A stretch of 64,000 bases of DNA from Edaphobacter lichenicola (GTDB lineage Bacteria; Acidobacteriota; Terriglobia; Terriglobales; Acidobacteriaceae). The notes under the pieces are model-generated. The model was not told where the DNA came from. It worked only from the letters and a program-made list of their open reading frames with translations, and did no database searches. Positions 53,864-62,170 of the stretch are shown one piece after another. Numbering within the stretch: the stretch's first letter is position 1; each line of letters begins with the position of its first letter. The stretch is taken from positions 806,001-870,000 of the forward strand of contig NZ_CP073696.1 in NCBI RefSeq assembly GCF_025264645.1, given 5' to 3'. A program made the position numbers and the translations under genes.

Positions 53864-54910
53864 CTAGTCGCGTCCGACCACAAGCACCGTGAAGGTGTCG
53901 GCGATAACTGAGGGACGTGGGCGCGAATTATCGGAAGTGGCGGCGGGTCTCGGTCCAAACTCTGCGCTGACCAGATAGATCCGGCCATTTCTCCGATCAA
54001 ATGCCATGGTGCGAGCGCCCTTCTGCGTCGGGAGAGACTGCAGAACAGGGTAATTGCGCTCACCGGCGTCGACGATAGTTAGAGTTCCGTCTCCATTCGA
54101 TGAAAACGCTAATTTGCGGGCATCATCGTAAGCGGCCGCATCAGGACCGTCTCCGATACTTGGCGAAGCGATAAATTTACCGGATTTAGAGTCAGTGACG
54201 ATCATCTTTTTCCCGTCACATACTGAAAATAGGCGATGCCCGGGAACGTCGATCGCCATCCCGGAGGGCGAGTCGCATCCGGTGAGCGGCCACGTGTCCG
54301 TCGCCTTGTCAGTAAAAGCGTCAAGCCGCACAATCTCATTCTTGTCCTCAATATTTACATACACTGTCCCACTACCATCGACGGTCGGGAACTCCGGCTT
54401 CCCTGGCAGAGAGATTGTCGCAATGGCGACGCGCTTTATTGTATCGATAACGGTTACATTTGCACTACGTCCATTGAATGCCCACACCGTTTTTGTGCGT
54501 GGCTCAAAAACGATGCCGTCCGGATTCGTGCCAGCGGGAATTGAAGCTATCTTTTCCAAAGACGTGCGATCGAAGACGACTACGGCATTCGCGCCACCGT
54601 CGGAGATATAACCAAACTTGCCGGCATCATCGAACGCAACTCCATGAGTTCCTTTCAATCCGGAGATGTTGCCAACGGACGTTCCGCTATTTGTATCTAA
54701 AACATCCACGCGAGTGCCGTGCGTGATGTACAGCCGAGGTGCGCTCGGATCAACGGACAGGTAGTCCCAACCTCCCACGCCTCCGACCACCCATTTGGTT
54801 TGAACGCTGAATACCTTTTGGGCTGTTGCCTGATTGTGGTTCAAAGCAACCAGGGTTGTCCCGGCGACAAAGAGTCTTCCAAATAGTGCGCAAATTTTCT
54901 TTGTAGTCAT
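53864..54910 (-). CDS. Exported YncE-like beta-propeller protein (copy 2), first gene of RND operon
   Basis: The 348-residue protein has a signal peptide (about 5-30) and repeated propeller blades: GGWDYLSVDPSAPRLYI, GVAFDDAGKFGYISD, GIVFEPRTKTVWAFN, SGMAIDVPGHRLFSVCDG, AAAYDDARKLAFSSN. It is a diverged paralogue of the protein at 21590-22675. Its stop is 2 bp before tolC, so it is part of the efflux operon; a propeller in that place is unusual. It may bind the pump's substrate or signal, but that is only inferred. GGAG lies about 5 nt upstream of the ATG; the shared regulatory box lies 61 bp upstream. Confidence 0.85.
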   Translation of the reverse strand: MTTKKICALFGRLFVAGTTLVALNHNQATAQKVFSVQTKWVVGGVGGWDYLSVDPSAPRLYITHGTRVDVLDTNSGTSVGNISGLKGTHGVAFDDAGKFGYISDGGANAVVVFDRTSLEKIASIPAGTNPDGIVFEPRTKTVWAFNGRSANVTVIDTIKRVAIATISLPGKPEFPTVDGSGTVYVNIEDKNEIVRLDAFTDKATDTWPLTGCDSPSGMAIDVPGHRLFSVCDGKKMIVTDSKSGKFIASPSIGDGPDAAAYDDARKLAFSSNGDGTLTIVDAGERNYPVLQSLPTQKGARTMAFDRRNGRIYLVSAEFGPRPAATSDNSRPRPSVIADTFTVLVVGRD

Positions 54911-54971
54911 AGATCTCCATACTTGCTCGGCTACTCGCTTGTAACCGGCATCTCAACTATTGCAGGTCAAC

Positions 54972-54989
54972 CTTAAGACAGACTGAAGA
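54972..54989 (-). promoter_or_regulatory. OmpR-type box CTTAAG-N5-CTGAAGA upstream of the RND operon
   Basis: Read on the plus strand, CTTAAG (54972-54977), ACAGA, CTGAAGA (54983-54989). It is a pair of half-sites 11 bp apart, as OmpR-family regulators use (PmrA/QseB boxes have TTAA(G) half-sites with N5). An identical arrangement lies upstream of the response-regulator gene. A weak -10 (AATAGT) follows about 10 nt later on the minus strand. Confidence 0.65.
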
Positions 54990-55008
54990 GCAGGGAAGTA
55001 GAAGAGCA

Positions 55009-56505
55009 TTATTGGTAACCTTCAGGAAGAGTCTTTTCGTTCAATACGGTCTCTTTCAAAAGTTCTTTTACGGGTACCCAATCTGTAGAATTGCGTTCAA
55101 TGCGTAGTCGGACGACCGCATTCGTTCCTGAGCCTGACTTACTTGTGATTTCGATCGTGCCATTCGCCTTATTGACAATGGCTTTACAGATGGCGAGGCC
55201 CAGACCCGTTCCACCCGTGCGGCGACTTCGAGACGGGTCGTTACGATAAAAGCGATCAAAAATGTACGGTAGAAACTCTGCTTCAATGCCACTGCCCTCA
55301 TCAGCAATCTCCAGCTCAATCCATACTCCTGCTGATCTGCCGGTTATTTGCACGACGTCCCCGGCTTTGCTGTGCTGCAGTGCATTCACCAATAGATTGG
55401 AACAGAGCAGCTCCAACTCGTCCTCCTCCATCTCCAAGGTCAGAAGATTGGGAACCGAGAGCTTTACATGTACCTTGTTGAGCTCGGCAAACGTATCGAG
55501 CTGTGCCACGACGTTCTTGATGACTCGAGCCAGATCTGTCGAAGGAGGGCCGGAGCCACTGCCCCTCTCATTTGGCGAGCTCTCGACGCGAGCAAGAGTT
55601 AGCATTTTGGCTACGATCCCTTCCATGCGTTGGCAGTCGGTCTGGCACCGTTCGAGTCCTGCATGGTACTCCTCTACGGATCGTGGTTTCATGTTCAATA
55701 ATTGAACAGACGACTTGATCACGGCAACAGCTGTCTTCAGCTCGTGAGCAGCGTCGTTTACAAACTGACGTTGTTGTGTGAAGGATCGTTCGAGCCCCTT
55801 CATCGCAGTTTCGAGCGCTGTCGCGAGAGGCGCCAGTTCTGTCGTGTCACGAATCCGAGCAGACGGTGAAAACTGCCATGAATGAACCGATAGACCCGAA
55901 GCCTGTTTGGCAAGTTCGTCAAGAGGCGCAAGTCCTCTGCGAAGCAACCAGGACATCCCTAGTCCGGTAATAACAACGAGGAATAAACTCGTAATCCCGT
56001 AAAATAAGAATGCATTCTGTACGGCTTCCCACACATGTCTGGTCGGGGCACCATAGACGATTGTTACGCGCCGCTTCACCCCGCCGCTCTTCTCTCCTGG
56101 ATCGACAATTCGGAGCCCGTTGATTCGAATCGTTCGATACCGTTCGCCTCCAACGCGGATCCTTTCAAACTGCTTCGGCTGTGTGTCAAACATATTGGAG
56201 CCAGGGGGGGCCTCCCAGCCAGGCGAATGTCCTAAAACACGGCCGTTTTCGTCCCACACTTCATAGATATCCTCACTGGGCAGGTTGATCTCGGTGCCAT
56301 CGAGCATCACGTTATCCTGAGCGTCATCTGCGTCCTGAACAGCACCGAGAAGTGAGTCAGCGCGGCCGCGCAGCATAATATCGAAGGCATGAAAACGAAC
56401 GTGGCGCTCGTATAAAACAGCGAGGCCAGTTCCTAATAGAGCAGAAGCGAGTTCGACGAGAAGAACCGAAACGATGAGTTGCACCTTGATGGAATGAATC
56501 CTCAT
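55009..56505 (-). CDS. Sensor histidine kinase (QseC/CusS type)
   Basis: The 498-residue kinase has two membrane segments (about 9-31 and 165-187), a periplasmic region of about 130 residues between them, a HAMP-like linker, HisKA with H254 in DAAHELKTAVAV, and a HATPase domain (N box LLVNALQHS, DEGSGIEAEFLPYIFDRFYR, GTGLGLAICKAIV). It would sense an envelope signal and phosphorylate the regulator encoded just upstream. Its ATG overlaps the regulator stop (ATGA, 56502-56505). The propeller-RND operon starts 98 bp downstream on the same strand. Confidence 0.95.
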   Translation of the reverse strand: MRIHSIKVQLIVSVLLVELASALLGTGLAVLYERHVRFHAFDIMLRGRADSLLGAVQDADDAQDNVMLDGTEINLPSEDIYEVWDENGRVLGHSPGWEAPPGSNMFDTQPKQFERIRVGGERYRTIRINGLRIVDPGEKSGGVKRRVTIVYGAPTRHVWEAVQNAFLFYGITSLFLVVITGLGMSWLLRRGLAPLDELAKQASGLSVHSWQFSPSARIRDTTELAPLATALETAMKGLERSFTQQRQFVNDAAHELKTAVAVIKSSVQLLNMKPRSVEEYHAGLERCQTDCQRMEGIVAKMLTLARVESSPNERGSGSGPPSTDLARVIKNVVAQLDTFAELNKVHVKLSVPNLLTLEMEEDELELLCSNLLVNALQHSKAGDVVQITGRSAGVWIELEIADEGSGIEAEFLPYIFDRFYRNDPSRSRRTGGTGLGLAICKAIVNKANGTIEITSKSGSGTNAVVRLRIERNSTDWVPVKELLKETVLNEKTLPEGYQ

Positions 56506-57191
56506 CCGTTTGCCTGCTCCTTGAGAGATAGCCGGTATCCGCGCCCGCGAAGGGTTTCAATGCTTGGCTCCGTTGCACCTGAGTCCAGTTTTCGGCGCAG
56601 ATTGGAAACGTGCGCTTCAATGACGTTCGAATGGTGCTCCCAGTTGTAGTCATACAGATGTTCGAGCAGTTCGCGTTTGGAGACAATCACCTTCGGCCGA
56701 TGCATCAGATATTCGAGGATGTGATATTCCGTAGGCGTGAGATCAATCGCAAGCCCGGCGCGCCGAACTGTCTGTTGAAGAGTGTCGAGTTCAACATCCG
56801 AAAGACTCAAAATGGGATGTGCGACGCCCTTACCTCGTCGTATGAGCGCCTTCGAGCGCGCAATCAACTCGCCAAGATCGAACGGCTTGGCAAGGTAGTC
56901 ATCGGCCCCTGCATTAAGGAGTTCGATAATCGAGGTCGCTTCACCACGTGCGGTGAGAATTAGCACTGGGGTCAGATCGCGCTCGGCTCGAAGCTTCTTC
57001 AGAACGCCTTGACCATCCAACAGGGGAAGCATCAAGTCCAGGATGATGAGGTCGTAGCAACGATTACTCGCCAGAGATGCACCCATCTGGCCATCCAAAG
57101 CGCAGTCAACGGCGAAGCCAGGAGTGTCACGAAGAGCTGCGGCCACATTCTCCGCTAACCTCACCTCGTCTTCTACAAGGAGAATACGCAT
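56502..57191 (-). CDS. OmpR/QseB-type response regulator
   Basis: The 229-residue protein has a receiver domain (D8/D52, with D52 in IILDLMLP; T80 in LILTARG; K102 in YLAKPF) and a winged-helix Trans_reg_C domain (about 130-225: LDLTPTEYHILEYLMHRP, ISKRELLEHLYDY, and HVSNLRRKL). It pairs with the kinase that overlaps its stop. It has no visible ribosome-binding site; a -10-like GATACT ends 6 nt before the ATG, suggesting a leaderless message. The regulatory box 23 bp upstream suggests autoregulation. Confidence 0.95.
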   Translation of the reverse strand: MRILLVEDEVRLAENVAAALRDTPGFAVDCALDGQMGASLASNRCYDLIILDLMLPLLDGQGVLKKLRAERDLTPVLILTARGEATSIIELLNAGADDYLAKPFDLGELIARSKALIRRGKGVAHPILSLSDVELDTLQQTVRRAGLAIDLTPTEYHILEYLMHRPKVIVSKRELLEHLYDYNWEHHSNVIEAHVSNLRRKLDSGATEPSIETLRGRGYRLSLKEQANG

Positions 57192-57214
57192 GCAGAAAGT
57201 ATCGTTGATGAATG

Positions 57215-57232
57215 CTTAAGCGAACCTGAAGA
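57215..57232 (-). promoter_or_regulatory. OmpR-type box CTTAAG-N5-CTGAAGA upstream of the response regulator
   Basis: CTTAAG (57215-57220), CGAAC, CTGAAGA (57226-57232) read on the plus strand. It repeats the box upstream of the RND operon in both half-sites and the 5-bp spacer length; the spacer sequence differs. On the minus strand GATACT, a weak -10, follows 11 nt later. Expected function: autoactivation of the two-component genes. Confidence 0.65.
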
Positions 57233-57294
57233 AGAACTATTTGCAGTGGAAGAGTGGATGCGCCCTATCGGGTCGTCGCCGCGGAACAGGCGAA

Positions 57295-57386
57295 TGGCGG
57301 AGAGGGAGGGATTCGAACCCCCGATAGACTTACGCCTATGTCTGATTTCGAGTCAGGTGCATTCAACCGGGCTCTGCCACCTCTCC
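57295..57386 (-). tRNA. tRNA-Ser(CGA)
   Basis: The minus strand folds as a class II tRNA of 92 nt with encoded CCA: acceptor GGAGAGG pairs with CCTCTCC, G73 discriminator, anticodon loop CTCGAAA (anticodon CGA), a long variable arm (ATAG/CTAT stem) and T-loop TTCGAAT. It decodes UCG. The base of the anticodon stem has a C27-A43 mismatch. It lies between the response-regulator gene and queG. Confidence 0.95.
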
Positions 57387-57491
57387 GCGTTCTTCTATTT
57401 TATCTCAGGAGAGCCCATTGCGGCTTCGCTCGGTCGACGGATTTATCCTGAAAGCAACCGACACGCAGGCTTCGGCTGGGGAGTAGGGAAT

Positions 57492-58634
57492 TTGCAGAGT
57501 GAATACTGGACACCCGAGCTTGAGTTGTGGCTGCGCGAACTGGCCATAGCATCTGGTTTTGACACTGCCGGGGTGGCCCCTGTCATTGCTGCTAACTCAG
57601 ACATCGACGGCGACCGCGTCGATGCAGAGAGATTTACCAAATGGATATCCGCCGGCAGAGCAGGCGAGATGGAGTATCTGAAGCGCCGCAACGAGCAGGG
57701 AGTGTTGCTGCGGAGCGACGTGCAGGTAGCGATGCCGTGGGCGCAGTCAGTCATCGTTTGTGCGCTGAACTACAACGCGCCAGGGCCACTCTCTATCGAC
57801 GACGCTTCTCCCGATACAGGCTGGATCGCTCGCTATGCCTGGAGCGGGCGAAGTAAAGGCGAGGATGTGGATGAACTCGCCCCCACTGACTATCACGAAG
57901 AGCTATTAGGCCGGTTGCGGAAGGTCGAGACGGAGTTGCACAAGCGGTTCGCCTGTCAGACGCGTTGCTACGTTGACACAGGCCCTCTCGTGGAGCGGGC
58001 AGCGGCTGCGAAGGCGGGGATTGGATGGATCGGCAAAAATACCTGCGTCATCGATCAGAAGCTCGGTTCATGGCTGCTCCTCGGTGTCATCGTTACTTCG
58101 GTGCCGGTAGCGTTCGACTTAAAACGCCACGTTGCAGCCGATCGTTGTGGAAGCTGCACGCGGTGCATCGACGCATGCCCCACCGATGCGTTGGTTGCTC
58201 CGCGCGAGATGGACGCCTCCCGCTGCATTGCGTACCTGACGATCGAAAAGAAAGGCAGTATCGCGGAAGAGCTGCGCGCACCTATGGGCCGCCAGATCTT
58301 CGGGTGTGATATCTGCCAGGACGTCTGCCCGTGGAACCGCCGCGCACCGGTCTCTTTCCACGACGGCATGCTGGCGCGAAATCAGCTCATCAATCCTGGG
58401 CTCGAATGGCTCGCCGGGATGGATGCAGCGGAGTTCAAGCGGTGGTTTAAGGGCTCACCTCTGGAGCGGACCCGGCGTAAGCGGCTTCATCGTAACGTCG
58501 CGATTGCAATGGGAAACAGTGGGGAAGACCGGTTCATCGACCAACTAAAGCACTGGAGCGAGGGTGAAGATCCCGCTCTGGCGGAGTCCGCGGAGTGGGC
58601 GCTAAGACGTATCCAGAAACCCCATAGATCCTAA
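57492..58634 (+). CDS. queG: Epoxyqueuosine reductase QueG
   Basis: QueG reduces epoxyqueuosine in tRNA to queuosine using cobalamin and two 4Fe-4S clusters. Residues are numbered from TTG 57492: catalytic-region D162 in YVDTGPLVERA, GIGWIGKNTC near 176-185, first cluster C219, C222, C225, C229 in CGSCTRCIDACP, C245, and the second cluster C272, C275, C279 in FGCDICQDVCPW. A HEAT-like tail follows. The frame is open back to 57246 but that part runs over the tRNA gene on the other strand; TTG 57492 gives a normal 380-residue protein, although AGGG lies only 3 nt upstream. Confidence 0.93.
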   Translation: MQSEYWTPELELWLRELAIASGFDTAGVAPVIAANSDIDGDRVDAERFTKWISAGRAGEMEYLKRRNEQGVLLRSDVQVAMPWAQSVIVCALNYNAPGPLSIDDASPDTGWIARYAWSGRSKGEDVDELAPTDYHEELLGRLRKVETELHKRFACQTRCYVDTGPLVERAAAAKAGIGWIGKNTCVIDQKLGSWLLLGVIVTSVPVAFDLKRHVAADRCGSCTRCIDACPTDALVAPREMDASRCIAYLTIEKKGSIAEELRAPMGRQIFGCDICQDVCPWNRRAPVSFHDGMLARNQLINPGLEWLAGMDAAEFKRWFKGSPLERTRRKRLHRNVAIAMGNSGEDRFIDQLKHWSEGEDPALAESAEWALRRIQKPHRS

Positions 58635-58676
58635 TAGACCCGATGGTCAGGCCAATGTGACCCGAAACTCCGGGCA

Positions 58677-59738
58677 GTGACGAAGTCCCAGTTTCAAGTG
58701 GCAGGCAAAACAACTCCCTCTGCTAGCATCGGAGTGAACAACGGCGATCGCAATCCCGCTTCGAACTCTTCTATGCCCTCCATCTTGCCCGACAAGTCCG
58801 CAAACTCCGTCTCCCCCGTGGCAGATCAGCCGGAGCTGCCACCGAAGCCGATCGAAGAGGTCGCACCGGTCATCCCCGGTTACGGTTTATCCGCGCAGAT
58901 CGTCGCGCTCGCTCGCTACATGGCTCGGACAGAGGTCCATACCTACGCATTCAGCGTTGCAGCCAACGTAATTCTCTCGCTATTTCCCTTCATCGTGCTG
59001 CTGCTCACGCTCAGTCGCAACGTCTTCCATTCACGGTCGATGGAGGAGGTCGTCGGCGACATGATGAAGAATCTCCTCCCCGTCGGGCAGGACTTCGTTA
59101 TGCGCAACATGCAGCTTCTGGCCCATCCTCACAAGGGGACGCAGATATTTTCGCTCGTCATGCTACTGGTTACCTCGACCGGAGTATTTTTACCGTTGGA
59201 GGTCGCGTTGAACCGCGTCTGGGGCGTCCGGCAAAACCGTAGTTATCTTCACAATCAGGTCGTATCGCTGGGCCTCGCATTTGCGGTCGGCGTTCTTGCG
59301 ATGGGCTCAGTCGCGTCCACGGCAAGCCAGCAAACGATCCTCTCGTGGCTCTTCTTCGGGCATACCGAGAACGCTATCTACCACTTCATCTCGTACGGCT
59401 TTCTCCGGTTGAGCGCCGGACTCGCCGGTATTCTCCTCTTTTTCCTCATCTATTGGGTGTTGCCCTATCGGAAGGTTCCGGCGCGTGCGGTCATTCCTAC
59501 CGCGATCGTCGTTGGACTTCTGTGGCAGGCGGCGAAGGTCCTCTATATAAAGGCGCTTCCGTGGCTGGACTTTCAGTCGGTGTACGGTCCGTTTTATATT
59601 TCGGTAGGGCTGATGATGTGGGCATTCCTCTCCGGGTTGCTTTTACTGGCAGGCGCGCACTTTTCGGCTACGCGGTATACCTTGAGGCTTGCGCGTCAAG
59701 CAGAGCGGGAGGCGGCAAACGATGCAAAATCCGATTAG
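58677..59738 (+). CDS. YihY/virulence factor BrkB family membrane protein
   Basis: The 353-residue protein starts at GTG 58677 and has a disordered, Ser/Pro-rich N-terminus (1-60) before a six-helix YihY domain: YAFSVAANVILSLFPFIVLLLTL, LLVTSTGVFLPLEVALNRVWGV, HNQVVSLGLAFAVG and the FQSVYGPFYISVGLMMWAFLSGLLLL ending. Family members were once called ribonuclease BN but are membrane proteins, probably transporters, of unknown substrate. Its end overlaps the following phosphatase gene by 17 bp, so the two are co-translated and may act together at the membrane. Confidence 0.92.
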   Translation: MTKSQFQVAGKTTPSASIGVNNGDRNPASNSSMPSILPDKSANSVSPVADQPELPPKPIEEVAPVIPGYGLSAQIVALARYMARTEVHTYAFSVAANVILSLFPFIVLLLTLSRNVFHSRSMEEVVGDMMKNLLPVGQDFVMRNMQLLAHPHKGTQIFSLVMLLVTSTGVFLPLEVALNRVWGVRQNRSYLHNQVVSLGLAFAVGVLAMGSVASTASQQTILSWLFFGHTENAIYHFISYGFLRLSAGLAGILLFFLIYWVLPYRKVPARAVIPTAIVVGLLWQAAKVLYIKALPWLDFQSVYGPFYISVGLMMWAFLSGLLLLAGAHFSATRYTLRLARQAEREAANDAKSD

Positions 59739-61971
59739 CTCTGACCGGCCGCGCGAGCCCAGGTCGTGGAGGAGACGGATTCCGACAGGATTAGCTGGAG
59801 CGGCATTCTGGCTCGGGGTATGGTTCGTCGTACTGTTTGTACGCCGGTGGATTCCCGGAGCCTTCGGGAACTTTCTTGGCATCATGCAACTCTTTGTCGG
59901 TCTTGCTCTCGTGGCCGTTGCAGTGCCATTGATCTGGCAGCTCATCCGGAAGCACATGCTCTGGAGCCTGCGTAACAAGCTGGTGCTGACTTACCTCCTG
60001 ATCGGTCTCGCACCAGTAGTCCTGTTTGTGACGCTGGTAGGCGTGGTGGCCTATGTTGCCGCCGGTCAGTTTGCCATCCATCTTGCCGACTCGCGACTGC
60101 AGGCAGAACTGGCCCAGATGAGCGTCGAGAATGAACATCGTGCAGAGCGAATCGCTCAGGACCTGGAGCGTCAGTCCCCAGGTTCAGTAGAAGCTTCAAC
60201 AGGCGTTATTGCCGAGAGCGAGCGGTCTATCGCGCTGGAGCTTCCGCGGATGAAGTTGCACCGCGAGATGCAGGCGTTCCTGAACGGAGTGCCGGTCAAG
60301 TTCGATTCTGGTCTGCGCGGCAAGACTCCGTTCGGATTGCCTCCCTGGGCAACGGAGTTGAACGGAGATCACTACTCTGGGTTGGTTCTCGATGGGAGTG
60401 ACCTGTTCCTCGTTGCGGTCCAACAACAGCGGTGGAAGGATGGAAGGATCTTCAGCCTGATGTCCAGCCTGCCCGTAGATGGACCCGTTTTGACCATCGT
60501 TGCGGAGGGCCTGGGCCATGCAAGTCTGCTGCCGGTGCGTGCAGGAAACTCCTCGAACGAAGCGAAAGAGGATAACTCAGTAGCTCAAGCTGATCAACGC
60601 AGTCTGGCGGCAAGCGGTTCAAAGCCAAACGGCACAGGATCCATTGCCCAAGAGAAGGACTCAAAGGCCACACGACGATCCTGGATCGTCGGTGGTACGG
60701 AGCCACCTTCGGTCAATGTGGCGGACGTGCCCGTGAGCTTTACTTCGACGTTGCCGATCACGGATTGGGATTCCGGCAGACCGGACAGCGTCTTCTTTGC
60801 CGTCGAATCGCGCCCCTCACTGCTATACAACCAGTTATTCGGAGCATCCCTCAGCGGAATTGTGACGAACGTGCTGCGCATAGCCATCGTATCGTTGTGC
60901 GTCATCTTCGCGATCATCGAACTGCTCGCGCTTTGGATGGCAATACGACTAAGCCGCACCATCACCGCGTCCGTGGCGGATCTTTACAGCGCAACGCAGC
61001 ACATCGACCGCGGCGATCTCGACTATCGCATCGGCGTTCAGCGTAACGATCAGCTTGCAGAGTTGAGCCGGTCGTTCAACACGATGGCAGGATCACTTAA
61101 GAGGCTCCTGGAAGAACAGAAAGAGAAGGAGCGGCTGCAGAACGAGATCTCAATCGCACAAGAGGTCCAGGCAAACCTCTTTCCTCTGCACGCCCAGGGC
61201 CTGGACACGCTTGAACTGCACGGAGTCTGCCGCCCGGCGCGCTCGGTCAGCGGCGACTACTACGATTTTCTCGTCTTCCACGAAGAGGCGCATTCGGGCA
61301 TGGTCAACCGTCGGGAGACTGGTGTCGGCATCGCGATCGGCGACATCAGTGGGAAGGGAATCTCTGCGGCTCTACTGATGGCGACGCTGCACTCAGCTGT
61401 TCGCGCCTACCGCTTTGCCAGCGAAGAGCTTGTCTACAGCGAATCTAGCGTGGCCGGATTAATGGCGAGCAGAGAAGCTCGCGGCGGTGACTTCGATGAG
61501 CTGTTTCAATCTCCAGGCCGCATCTTATCGTTGCTCAATCGCCATCTCTACCGAAGCACGCAGCCGGAAAAATACGCAACCCTGTTCCTCTCCCACTATG
61601 ACGCAGGCTCGGCAATGATGACCTACTCGAATGCGGGGCAGTTGCCGCCCCTGGTGCTGAGCAGGGACGGAAGTATCCGCAGACTGGACAAGGGCGGAAC
61701 AGTCGTCGGCCTCATGGACGGCATGCATTACGAAGAAGACCGCTTCAAGATGCAACCCGGCGACATCATGGTCGCCTACTCAGACGGCGTTACTGAGCCG
61801 GAGAACGACTTCGGCGAGTTCGGCGAGGAACGGTTGATGGAGGTGGTCGCCCGGTACCGCGATCAGCCCCTGCATGTCATCTCCAGCCAGGTGATGCAGG
61901 CGCTCGATGCGTGGATCGGAGCCGATGAACAGCCGGACGACATCACCCTGGTACTAGCGCGGCAGGTCTGA
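59722..61971 (+). CDS. Membrane-bound PP2C-type (SpoIIE/RsbU) phosphatase with HAMP
   Basis: The 749-residue protein has two to three N-terminal membrane segments (about 20-95), a periplasmic sensor region (about 110-370), another membrane segment (about 385-410), a HAMP domain (LSRTITASVADLYSATQHIDRGDLDYRI), a short coiled linker and a SpoIIE-type phosphatase domain: RPARSVSGDYYDF, IAIGDISGKGISAALLMA, YSNAGQLPPL and VAYSDGVTE; the acidic metal ligands are present. It would dephosphorylate an anti-sigma-factor antagonist-type partner; none is encoded nearby. ATG 59722 has GGGAGG 10 nt upstream and is preferred to an 11-codon extension. Confidence 0.92.
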   Translation: MQNPISSDRPREPRSWRRRIPTGLAGAAFWLGVWFVVLFVRRWIPGAFGNFLGIMQLFVGLALVAVAVPLIWQLIRKHMLWSLRNKLVLTYLLIGLAPVVLFVTLVGVVAYVAAGQFAIHLADSRLQAELAQMSVENEHRAERIAQDLERQSPGSVEASTGVIAESERSIALELPRMKLHREMQAFLNGVPVKFDSGLRGKTPFGLPPWATELNGDHYSGLVLDGSDLFLVAVQQQRWKDGRIFSLMSSLPVDGPVLTIVAEGLGHASLLPVRAGNSSNEAKEDNSVAQADQRSLAASGSKPNGTGSIAQEKDSKATRRSWIVGGTEPPSVNVADVPVSFTSTLPITDWDSGRPDSVFFAVESRPSLLYNQLFGASLSGIVTNVLRIAIVSLCVIFAIIELLALWMAIRLSRTITASVADLYSATQHIDRGDLDYRIGVQRNDQLAELSRSFNTMAGSLKRLLEEQKEKERLQNEISIAQEVQANLFPLHAQGLDTLELHGVCRPARSVSGDYYDFLVFHEEAHSGMVNRRETGVGIAIGDISGKGISAALLMATLHSAVRAYRFASEELVYSESSVAGLMASREARGGDFDELFQSPGRILSLLNRHLYRSTQPEKYATLFLSHYDAGSAMMTYSNAGQLPPLVLSRDGSIRRLDKGGTVVGLMDGMHYEEDRFKMQPGDIMVAYSDGVTEPENDFGEFGEERLMEVVARYRDQPLHVISSQVMQALDAWIGADEQPDDITLVLARQV

Positions 61972-62170
61972 AAAATAATTGAAAAAAAGTTGGCGTATTT
62001 TTTGCTCTGCCAAAAGCGGGCGCTAAGCGACCATCTTTACCATGCGTTCCACCACGTTTTCACCATCCAAAAACCACGCAAAACATGATGTTTTTCCGCA
62101 ACCCCTATCAAAAACGCCAGCAAAAGTGGCAAATTTCCGTCTTCCACCATCGCAAATTTTTTCCGGACAA
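61972..62170. other. A/T-rich intergenic region between convergent genes
   Basis: This 199-bp gap between the phosphatase and propeller-lipoprotein stop codons is much richer in A and T than the surroundings, with runs such as GAAAAAAAGTT, GTATTTTTT and repeated CCA.. and CAAAAA-type words. No gene or clean hairpin was found. Similar C/A-rich spacers are remembered from other acidobacterial genomes; this is not testable here. Confidence 0.45.

Noticed and set aside
57246..57491. N-terminal extension of QueG from ATG 57246
   Set aside because: It runs across the tRNA-Ser gene on the opposite strand and lacks any resemblance to QueG N-termini.
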